From Patiria miniata (Eukaryota; Echinodermata; Asteroidea; Valvatida; Asterinidae), in contig NW_024037048.1 of NCBI RefSeq assembly GCF_015706575.1, positions 10,061,512 to 10,125,511 on the forward strand: a stretch of DNA of 64,000 nt, given 5' to 3'. Below are positions 37,601 to 49,600 of this stretch, one piece after another; the stretch's first letter is position 1; each line of letters opens with the position of its first letter. Below the pieces are notes generated by a model. The model had not been told where the DNA came from and ran no database searches. It was given only the letters and a program-made list of their open reading frames with translations. The translations under genes and the position numbers were made by a program.

Positions 37601-40600
37601 TCTACATTCAACATGTGGAAATGGTCCTTGCACATTGAAATCTAATCAAATTTATCGTCCTAAAAGCTGATTTTGGATAAGAGTTTCAATTTTGGGTGTA
37701 ATTAGTTTAATCTTGGGTATCGGCCTTTTCTGATGTAATAGTGATATAGTGTTGTTGCTCAGTTATGTCCGAGAGTGAGTTAGAAAAACTTTACAGCCTC
37801 AGAATTTAGAAACTTCTGCTTATTATAATGCAAACAACATTTTTATGCCCCGCGGCGAAGCCGAAGGGGCATACTGTTTCCGCCTCGTCCTTCCGTGGGT
37901 GGGTGGGTGGGTGTGTGGGTGTGTGTGTGGGTGGGTGGGTGTGTGTGTCCGGACAAATCTTGTCAGCGCGATAACTTGAGAAATACTTAACATATGAACT
38001 TCAAATTTGGTTTGTGGATTGTTCTTGGTAATCCTAAGAAGCCTTTTGCATTTGGGGCCAAAAGGCCAAAGGTCAAGTTCACAGTTGCTAAAACAATAGA
38101 AATCTTGTCAGCGCGATAACTTGAGAAATACTTAACATATGAACTTCAAATTTGGTTTGTGGATTGTTCTTGGTAATCCTAAGAAGCCTTTTGCATTTGG
38201 TGCCAAAAGGCCAAAGGTCAAGTTCACAGTGGCTAAAACAATAGAAATCTTGTCAGCGCGATAACTTGAGAAATACTTAACATATGAACTTCAAATTTGG
38301 TTGTGGATTGTTCTTGGTAATCCTAAGAAGCCTTTTGCATTTGGGGCCAAAAGGCCAAAGGTCAAGTTCACAGTGGCTAAAACAATAGAAATCATGTCAG
38401 CGCGATAACTTGAGAAATACTTTACATGTGAACTTCAAATTTGGTTTGTGGATTGTTTTTGGCAATCCTAAGAAGCCTTTTGCATTTGGGGCCAAAAGGC
38501 CTAAGGTCAAGTTCACAGTGGCTAAAACAATAGAAATCTTGTCAGCGCGATAACTTGAGAAATAATTAACATGTGAACTTCAAATTTGGTTTGTGGATTG
38601 TTCTTGGCAATCCTAAGAAGCCTATTGCATTTGGGGCCAAAAGGTCAAGGGTCAAGTTCACAGTGGCTAAAACAATAGAAATCTTGTCAGCGCGATAACT
38701 TGAGAAATACTTTACATGTGAACTTCAAATTTGGTTTGTGGATTGTTCTTGGTAATCCTAAGAAGCCTATTGAATTTGGGGCCAAAAGGTCAAGGGTCAA
38801 GTTCACAGTGGCTAAAACAATAGAAATCATGTATTTATTCTGAGATTATAGGGATTAGGGATTAATTCATATAAAACCTACAGAAGACACTAATGCTGTC
38901 AATGAATGTTCTATGTGACCAAGGTACATGTAAGTTGATGTTAAAAGAGTGGTGTTATGTCATGGGAACTGTCACCGTTGCGGGGCATTTGTGTTTGTAA
39001 ACACACCTGACTTGTTGTTAATGTGACAAATCAATAAACAAGTGCGAGTGCACAATAAGCTCTGGCTGTCTTACATGAAAGTCTTGCGTGAAAGTCTTGC
39101 AGAAAATCTATCAAAATGATCCCTGCCAGAGTTTAAAAATACGACGCCTAAAAATGTGACGCCGATGGCACATATGAAACACCATACTTTAGATGTTTAC
39201 CTAGATTTATAGCGATTTGTGATAAATACCACGTGACTATAACATTACTTCGCGTATTTTGCCTCCATTTACAAACTTTTCATAAACATCTTTCCGAATT
39301 GTTACAGTTTTTGTTAATTATTGAATTGATTTTTTTTCTTTGTTTTTTAAATTAAATTTGGTAGTTATATTTTGTGGGAAACTTATGGGGCTTATTTTGG
39401 TCAATTTTCGGAGAACAGACATAATATGCAAAATATATGCGCATCGATCAAAACAAAATCACTATTCCGAAAACCTTCGGCAAGAGTGCATTTTATGACC
39501 ACGGCATGGCATTTGGTCAATTAGTCAATTATTTTTGGTCAATTTTCGGGGACAGACAGACAGACAGACCGACCGACCACCAAGTGACATATAGAAGCTC
39601 CTGCCAGAGCTTAAAGAGGTTGTGGAATGCTCGAAGACATTTCCGTCATTTTTCGGGTATATGTAGCCTATGGTGTGATGAAATAAAAACGACTATTGTG
39701 TCTGTCATGAAATGAGTACAAAAGGTACTTTTAAGAGCTGATTTTCAGGTCCTGTTTCGACCCGAACGTGCAATTTGTGTAAAAGTCGTCGTTGGGGGCA
39801 GCAAACAAAACATAGTAAATCGTGACGTAATAAACAGGACTCCCGATGCAGCGTAGTATAAACGAGTCCTGTTTATTACGTCACGATTTTTCTCATTTTA
39901 CAAAGAACCCGACGACTGTTGATTTCAATTATGCGCTCGCCGACCAACAAATTACTCGATGAATTTCAGTTTTATAAACATATAAACGCACATTACAAAA
40001 GAATGGGACTTTGTCATTATGATATATATGGGTCTAGTCTACAATAAAAAAATTAAAAAATGACTTTCAGCATTCCACAACCTCTTAAAAAAATTGAAGC
40101 CTCAAAAGTAAATTAGAAAGCGCCCTCTGGCTGAAATCATCTCTTTTTTATGAGCGTGCAAAAATCAAAACAACAAAGATTCTGGTATGACACTAGCAAG
40201 CAATTGGAAGTTCAAGTCAGGGCACCAACCGACGCAAGATGTTAATTCCCTGCTGGTGCAGCCCCGGGGGTGGGGGGATGGGGGGGGGGGAACGTGACAT
40301 ACACCATCGTGTTCTTAACACCTCAGTCGCGAGTCCGAAACCAGACCACCTGTGCGAACTCTCTGGGGCTCGTTAGAACCCGATTTGAACCATGACCCAC
40401 GTGTACAGAATAAATTTGATAGCCGTTTCCTGTACTTCAAGATTTATTGGTCGCGTTGAGGTGGAACAGATTATCAGAGGGAGGTGGGGGAATTCCTTGC
40501 CTCATTAGAATCAAGACAAAACAGTGATCGTGCGATTATCGTGACAAAGGGATTTTATAGAAAGCTTAAGGTAGTGGATAATTTTGATAGTAGGGTTCAT

Positions 40601-43600
40601 CGAGGTCAGGCAAGGGCGGATCCAGAACACAATTATTTGGGGGGGGGGGCAAAACAAGATGGTCCCCATAAAGTGGGGAAAAAAATGTTTGGATTCTAGA
40701 TGCTTTGTTGTGCGATCTGAGGCAATTTCTGACCACTTTAACCAAATTATTTTGATGAAAAGATGGTGGTGTACACAGTGACTACCGGTACCTTTATTGC
40801 GACGTCACTTAAAAAAAAAGGGTTCGTTTTGGGGAAGGGGGGGGGGGGCATGGCCATAGGTCCGACGCCTCATAAGTCCGACACCTCATCGCTCCGATGC
40901 CTCATAGCTCCGACGTCTCGTTAGTCCGACAAATTAAACGCCTCGTTTTTCCGACGTCGGACTTATGAGGCGTCGGACTTATGAGGCGGAATAAATGAAT
41001 TTTATGCCTCATAAGTCCGACGCCTCATAAGTCCGAAATTTCGGACTTATGAGGCGTCGGACCTATGAGGCGTCGGACTTATGATACGGTCCCTGTTTGA
41101 GCACTCACTGGACGAATTTTGTTTGAACCGGGTCATGCATTGATCATTGCAGTATTTATACCCACAGTGCCTTGCAAGCCTGTATTTCCTTCGCAGAGTT
41201 TTGTGAGCGATTTGAAACCACCAGTGGCATTGGATGGGTGGTTGGAACGCGCTAAATCCAAAAACAGTTACTGTATTTGTGTACAACTTTTAAAACTTTA
41301 CCAATCATTTTAGAAACTTTCCCAATGCCTTGAAACTCGCAGAACTTTGTAAATCGATATAATATTTGTTTTGTAATTGTGACTGACTCCCCCCTCCCCC
41401 CCCCCCCCCCCCCCCCCCCCCGGAAAAAAAAATGAAAACAATTGACATAGAATTGTTTCTTTGGTAAAACACAATCCAGAAAAAAGTACCAACGTCTGTG
41501 ATCTGCCTCGAAAACTAATCAGGTCATTCATTCTGTCTCTGTTGTTTGTCAAAAGATGAAAACCGTTTTCCTATTAAAAAAATATTTGACAATATCATTT
41601 GTGGTTTGGCCGATCGGATGAGAAATATTTCCTCCGCATTTGTTTGACCTTTTAAAGTATCCGCACGGGGGCTTACAAAGGACAAAAGTTGGGTCAAACG
41701 GGCCCCAAAATTTTAGAATAACTTGTTGTTCCCCTCGTTTTTGTCCAAGGTAGCACATGAATGCCCTCTGTCTGCTGGCCCCTTTTCCTTCCCCAGAACT
41801 AACTTGTCACAGGGCTTACAAAGGGCAAAAGTTGGGGTCAAACGGACCCCAAAATTTTAGAATAACTTGTTGTTCCCCTCGTTTTTGTCCAAGGTGGCAC
41901 ATGCCCTCCGTCTGTTGGCCCCTTTTCCTTCCACAGGACTAACTTATCCCACATCACGCTTCCTCTGTTTGTAATAAAATGGAGGAAGTCGATATAATTT
42001 CATTAATGAGAAACGTGAACCTGTGACGAGCGACCTTTTTTCCCGCCTGGCGTCTTGCGTTTGTCAGTTTAGTTAACTGTGTTGGTATATCTCAGCTGTT
42101 GAAGATTGAATTTACCCCAAGAAAAGTATTCCGGACTCTGTCTGTTACAAGAAGAAGGGGGAAAAACCCTGAAATACTCAGCAGTCTCTTCGAGATCGTC
42201 TGTCATGTCTGTGCTGTTCCATTGTAATCGGTCAAAGGGGCATTAAAGGGAATATACATCATTTGCTTTTGCTGTTATTTTCAGAAATGGATGGAATTGG
42301 TGGGTTGGAAATATATAGCAAATATAGTTACACTGACTTTTTTAAGGTTTTGGGCTCGAAAATGCTATAAAAACCAAGAAAAACAATCATTTTCCTGTAG
42401 TCTGGTTCCCTGACTCCATTTAAGAAGAAACAGAGCAGTTTACATATATTGGGGAATTGTAAGGTCAGGGAACCAGTCTAGCTGGCTTGTACCCGTTCAT
42501 AGGTGTGTAATCGATTGCAAACAAGTACGATGGTCAACTGGGGCCAGTAGTTGAAAAAAAGCCAGTTTTTTCCAACGCTGGTCGGCCGATCAGCATTGGA
42601 AATTGATACAAAAATACCACTTTTCTTGAAAATGACAGTATACCAGGTGCCATGATTTTTCAGGATGCTTTACACTGTCATTCACTAACAGTCCAGCAAG
42701 GTATTTCAAAATGATTTGGTAGTTTTATTTTTTGATATTTGCAAATGTTGTATTTTCCCTTTAAGGCCTGAAATTCCCAAAAGTTTAATGTTTTGGACGG
42801 TTTATTTATCCTATTTCAAAGCTCTGAGTGAAATGACACTAACCTACGTCTTACCCTTGCTGTTGAAAACTCCTGAGCTGAGAGACCATTGACCTAAAAT
42901 ATCTGCTTCATTTGAAGCATTATTTTATTCTTAGTGTGTAGGATATATTGAATAGTCATTCAATATTTAAAAATTGAACTTTGGGGTGGGTGGGTGAGTC
43001 AAAACAATTGTTAAAAAATTCCAAATTTTTAAACATTGACTATTCTGAATCGCCCCTTACATATAACCAAGTTTCATTTGCAACCATCTCCCGTTGAAGA
43101 TCGATTCTTGTTTGTTTTTTTTTGTTTTTATTAATAATTGCTAGATCTGGCTATTAGAATAACATGCAGGCATGCAACTTTTCCTCGGATCAGCTGATTT
43201 CCTTTTTTCTCACTTCAAACTTATGCCATTACAAATTGAAAAACACTGTACAAAGTCTTGTAAAGATTGGAGTTTCCTCTTTTTGTTTGTTACTTCTAAG
43301 TTGCATGCCTGAACGTGACATCCACCACATTGTTTACTGTTAGAAAGTTCTTTTTCTGCTCAATCTATTGATATTAAATCCTCACAGCCTGCTTTTTTTT
43401 ACCTTACCAGTTCACACTTTGTCAGATCAGCACCCGATTTCACGAAGTGCTGCGACGCGTCGCAACTCAAGTTACGACGTGTAACACGTCGCAACTCTCG
43501 ACGCGTCGTATCTTCCATTTCACTAAAGTGGCGATGTGTTGAACGCGTCGTAAGTTCCTTGACAACGGCTTAAAACACGTCGCAAGTTACGACGTGTCTA

Positions 43601-46600
43601 GTGGACATCGCAAAATAAGAAGAGTAATTCTAAGCCAGTTTTATGCCACAAACATTACATTAACGAGATTATAATACCGAGGCAATGTGTGTAAAGTTGT
43701 AAGTAGAAAATTCATTGAATAATTATGAATTAGACCGGAATATTTAGAGTTGAAATTTCAAAGTAGCTATACAGTCCAATGAGAGCTTGTTTTCCTTCAA
43801 AATTGCATCGCACGGCCGCCATTTTGTTTTAAGTTTTAACAAATTTTGAGCTGAGATCCGACGACTGTTTGTTGAATATCAGACGACTATTTACTGTACG
43901 CTTACTAAAGACATAAAACAGTCACCGAGTTATGCTATAATACACCTACGAAATGGATCGCAGGACGCGTCGCGGCGACGCATCGTAGAGATACGACGCG
44001 TCGCATCGCTGCGATGCATCGTAAGTTACGAAGAGTTTCGTGAAATCGGGTGCAGCTCACATATTTTATAGATGCAAGTGAACGTTACGAATTGAGTTAA
44101 CTTATTGAGCTAGAACCTTTCACAGCTTGGTCCTATTCGGACACACTCACAGTGTCTAGTTCTGCATATCACATGATATATCACATGACATACATGTATT
44201 CACATGGCATATCACATGACATTGGCGCTAGGATCTTGGCACTGCATTACGCCACAAGCTGTTGCAAGGGTCAAGAACAGCAAACTGCACTTTTTGACTA
44301 CTTTTGCGACCTTAATGTGATGGCCGGTACAACTTTCGAGCAAAAGCAAACGCAAGACATCATGACAGGTTTTAATGCTGCAAATTCGCAAGAGTGGAAC
44401 ACAGTTCAACTCTGGTGAAGGAAAGATTTCCACATACGAAGTTCACTAATTTTCCTCTGTATTGACTAACAAGCCCACAGATAGCAATTTCATGTCATCA
44501 AAGTCAATTTGAGCAGTGAGAAAATAACAAGAATTTTCTTAGAAAACACTTAGAATTTTTCAGTCCAATCTCATAGGGTTTGTACACAGGGTGTTGAGTG
44601 AACTTCGTATATGGAAATCTTTCCCTGGTGAATTTTACAGCAAATGTCTCGTGACGTTTTATTCGCATTCCATGAACAAACTCAATAATTCCATGGACAA
44701 AGTTTAAGAGATCTGCTGTTCGTTTGTCTTCTCTTCAGAATATCCCTTGATCTGTTGAAACCGTTGATGTTGCGGCCGTGTAAAGACGGCGATAGGTTCG
44801 TGTCCTCCATCCTGAGCTACTGGGCCGTTCAGGATGAGCAGCATCTCGCCGACTTCATCAAGACGTTACTAGTCCGAGCTACAACCTCTGCCAAGAGATT
44901 ACGACAAAGGTGAAGATTTGTCGTCTTTGTGTTCCTTAAAACGGGAGCTGATGACACACAGCTGAGTTGCAAAATCAAACAAAGATGCAGCTTCAATTTT
45001 GCGGGTTTTTTTGGTGGTTTTGTTTAATACGGCATGTCCCAATAAACATTGTGCGTGAAGAAGTCGCTGATTTGCTCAAAAGGTGGCCATACTAGCTTAT
45101 CAAATGTTATATTATTTTAAAGCCTATGGTCTTGTTTATAAGTGGTGAAAATATCAAGAAAATCCATCAATGCAAACCAGAGATATCGTTGATTTTGTAC
45201 GGCTATTTTATTTTCCTCCTGCACAATTAGAATCCTGTAGTTAAGCATGTTAACAAAGAACATCAAAAGGGTCTGTACAACATTGACGCTCGAGTAATTT
45301 GCAATTAGAGCAGTTATCACATGCTTTTGAATAATCTTCTTCGATGAACAATCAAATAAACACCCTCTAGCTATGCTGTTTCTTCTTTTATTTATTTACA
45401 AATGAAATATTTTTACATAAAGGCCATGCAATATTTCAAACACTGCGTAACACATATCAAACCCAATAATGTACCAGCAAATTTATACCAAGTGTGGAAA
45501 TTACATTATGCATGTCCAAAAATACATAGCCTTACCAAATCAAAGATATCTCTGGTTTGCATCATTGGATTTTCTTGATTTTTTCACCAATTAAAAACAA
45601 GACCATAGGCTTGAAAATGCTATGAAATTTGATTAGCTAGCCTGACCAATATTGAGAAAATCAGCGATTTCTTCATGCACAATGTTTATTGGGACACGCT
45701 GTATAGTCGCGTTTGCTGTATCTTCTGATGGGTCAATTTGTGGTAAAAAGTCAACTTTGCAATGGACAATAAAGCCCTTTTCACACTGGAGCCTCTCAAC
45801 CCAGGTTGAACTCAACCCTGGGTGAACCCAGTGCTGCCCCGGGTAGAGTGTTTGATTTTTCAACCCTGCATTCAACCCCGCATAGTTTCACACTTGTTTC
45901 GTGCAAAAGAAGCATACCTCAGTAACTGCTGTTTTGAACTCTGGCGAGAGTTTCAACCCGGGGTAAAAATCTCAACCCTGGTGTGGAGCAGGGTTGAGTT
46001 CAACCCGGGGCAAAATCAACCTCAGGGTTGACGCAGGGTTGAACATTTTGAAGTGTGAAATGCTGCATGCTTTCAACCCCGCGTCAACCCTGAGATTTGT
46101 CTAGTCTGAATAGGCCTTAAGAAAAAAACGTTTTTTGGGGGGCAAATTTTGTTTCCAATTCACTTCATCTGTTTGATTTCAGACAAACAAGCAAGCCCTC
46201 CAACATCCCTTCACCTGACCAGATTCTTGGACACCTAGAAGCGCTGCGGCAGACATCCGCCATTAGACAATCCATGTGTGAGTCATTATTATTGATTATG
46301 CTAATAAATATGCCAATTAAAAAAAAAATGAATTAACCCTTTCCTTACCATGGGCGACTTTTGTCGACAAGAACTAACCCCCTGCTGATTCCCATGGGCG
46401 ACTTTAGTCGACCAGGAAACCACACGCAGAACACCCTCAACACAGATATATTTACTACTTTTCAGAAAGGCAGTATGTTGATATGTTTGGCCGCCCATAC
46501 ATCAACCATATACCAGCTGAAAGAGTGTTTTCGGATTGTTCTTATGGTGTAGTTTATTCACAGTGTTACCATTACAAAAAATTGAGAAAAGTGCTTCAGA

Positions 46601-49600
46601 AGTATCCACGCACAATTTGAGGTATGGAGTGCCATTTGGTCATGTGGTGAAATGGCTTGCAGTTTGATAAATGGAACCAGATGAACAAAAAGGCATAACT
46701 TTCCTATATTTGCACATATTTGCACAAGGAACAAACTTTACACACAACACCTACGATTCTAACCACTCTTTGGCAGAGAAAATCTGGGTTGAAAAAAGGG
46801 AGTTTTCCACTTGTGGTCATTTTGTTCACGCTCTAGTGATATCCGCATGACTGAGCAAACAATTTCGTTCTGGGGAGAGCCAAGTCAATAAACAATGTGG
46901 TAATGAAAGGGTTAACCCTAACTTCCTAGGCCTTTTTGCTAGGATGTAGCCTCAATCCTGCAAAATTCTCCAATTGGCACCATGGAAAAATAGCATATAG
47001 CCTCAATCCTGCAAATTCCTCCATTATTTCTTGAATATGGTCCATGGAGGGGTGACCACTGCCTGAATCCTGCAAAATCCTGCGGCAGTGACTGTCAATA
47101 TGTTGAGGCTCGGGCAGTGACATCCTGGAGCAGTACGGAGGATTTCAAGCATATTCCAGGCCTAATTTGTGCATGGCTGGGCAAAAACAACACAAGGTCC
47201 GGCCCAAGACCTTGACAAAGTGCATCCTACGAAATCATTAACGCACTTTTACCATGTAACCTCAATCCTCAAAATTCCTCCACTTTGGCAAAGAGGGTTT
47301 TGAAGGATTCAGGGCGGTTAGGGTTAAACCTATTACAACTACATGTACATGTACAGTGTGAAACAACATCGCTAACAGGCTTTACGTAAGTGAATTCAAT
47401 GAACACAGACAATTTTGACTTGTGACATCAAGCAAATAGGTTTGCTGATTACGATAGGGGCGAAAAACCACCAAAAAGCCCTTTTGGGCGACAACAAGGG
47501 GAAATCCTATCCAGCTCCTTATTAATATGGCAACCAAGTTTGTTAACTCCGTAGATCAGTACAGATTTAGATTTGTATAATCAGTGAAGACAGCAAAACA
47601 ATACTTATTTGCAGAAATATTACTGACTGAACGTTTTACGTTGTTCAGATTTAAATGAGGTTAGAGAAGTCATGGTTCTCAACTGTGCATGCAGATTATT
47701 TCATATGATTGTACCGGTTACAGCAAAGCTTGAGGCATAATGTTCTTTTTCACTAAGTGAATCTTCATTCATAAATACCTCAGACAGTTTAGCTATTCCT
47801 ATTGGTCGAGAGCCCGTCACGTGGCCGGTCTTAAACGGATGATAAAGACATGGCTGGCTGGTCTTAAACACTTTTCCAGTGTCACAATAACATGTGGACT
47901 CCTAAAAATCCAGTGCCTCTTATCGTTTCATTGGTTGAACGTTCACAATCCTCACGTAGGCATGCGCAACACTACCAGGGAGTCAGAATTGTATAGTTCT
48001 AAATTCAAAACGCAACGCGCCAGGTGCGTTCTGCGCGACATCGCGCAGAACATGATACGCGCGCGTCAATCTCCATAAAAGGGTTGTTTACATCTTACTC
48101 GCCAGCTGAACACTCCATTATTTTGCAAGAGGGATGTTTCAAAAAGCATAAAGTGAATTTGTTGAACAAAATCGGGATGTTTTGAACGAATTATATGATT
48201 TTTTCTTACCGAAAAGGTATTTATGAATGGGAATAAATATGTGCTCCGTCGGTATTTATCACTCTGTTTAAGACCACTTAGAGTCTGGGTGCTGATAATT
48301 ACCCTCGCCTCCGGCTCGGGTAATTATTAGCACCCAGACTCTAAGTGGTCTTAAACAGAGTGATAAAAACCTCCAGAGCACACATTTATTCCCTTAGTGC
48401 CATGTCAGTGGATTGCCTCTTTTCATGAATTTGATTATATTGATTTACTTTCTTCGTCCAGTTTTCAGTCAGGAAGCCGTGTTACTCGGACTACAGACAA
48501 TACAGAGCGCATGCACGGACGCCCAGAAAATGAAGTAAGTCACTCAACATAGGAAAGAGTTGCAGGACACCAGGGCAAATGTTAGTGTCCATAATGGTCT
48601 AGTTTCCTATACTGCTAGTCCATTAATGTGCAGATTACAGACAAGCACCTGTCTATTTTCTTTCAGGGTACCAGGGAAATACAATTGAGTAGATTTTTGA
48701 ATGAGGCTTAACTTGTGCCAACAGTGAACCATTGAAACATCCCCGAGTGTTAGATGAATATTTGGACACCGTTTTTAATCTGGCTCCATGTTGTGTCCAT
48801 GTCAGTCTAGTTTGCTGTACTGTTTTACTCATTAATGTACAAATGCAAACAGGTGCCTGCCTTTTTTTCTCCATGCCCAATTTTTTTGCCCTCATACATA
48901 ATTAGTTCATTCATATTAGACTTTTTTTCAAATACTGCCCCCAATTTACCAAAATTAGTTAGTCCACATTTAGTTTACAATTGGTTACACATCCGTGAGC
49001 GGGTGCAATTCCCTGACATCTATAAATAGCTTTCTTTCGTCTGAAGAAGGGTCAGGGAACCAGACTACAAGAACAGCATTTTTTTCTTGGTTTTTCCAGC
49101 GTCTATGATCACAAAACTTTAAATAGGTCAGTGTTACAATATTTGCTATAAAATCCAAACCCCTCAGTTTCTGAAAATCACGGCAAAAGCAAATGTTGTA
49201 TATTACCTTAAATGCTGCCAAGATTTAAGTGGCTAAAGTTAGAGCAACACTCGTTGCTTTGGAGGCCGCAAACCTGTAAATATCAGAAACATCTGTTCCT
49301 AGACCGGCGCCTACAAACATCGGGAGTCATCAATCATTCACTGCCGTTCCGTCACGGAAGACAAATTGCTAGAGTACGTGCTACATTGTGCGCCGATGCT
49401 TCACAACGAAATAAAAATAGGCGAGGTTTTTTTTTTTTTTGGTCATTAGCGCTGGGTGGGCAGAACACAACACTTATATCCTTCCCTTTTCTCCACCTCT
49501 TTTCAGATTTAGCGATCTGTTTGGGCTGATAGAGGATCTAGACGATATGACATCGCGGACGACACGGAGCAGAGTCACGCGGCGGTCACCAGGGTCATCG

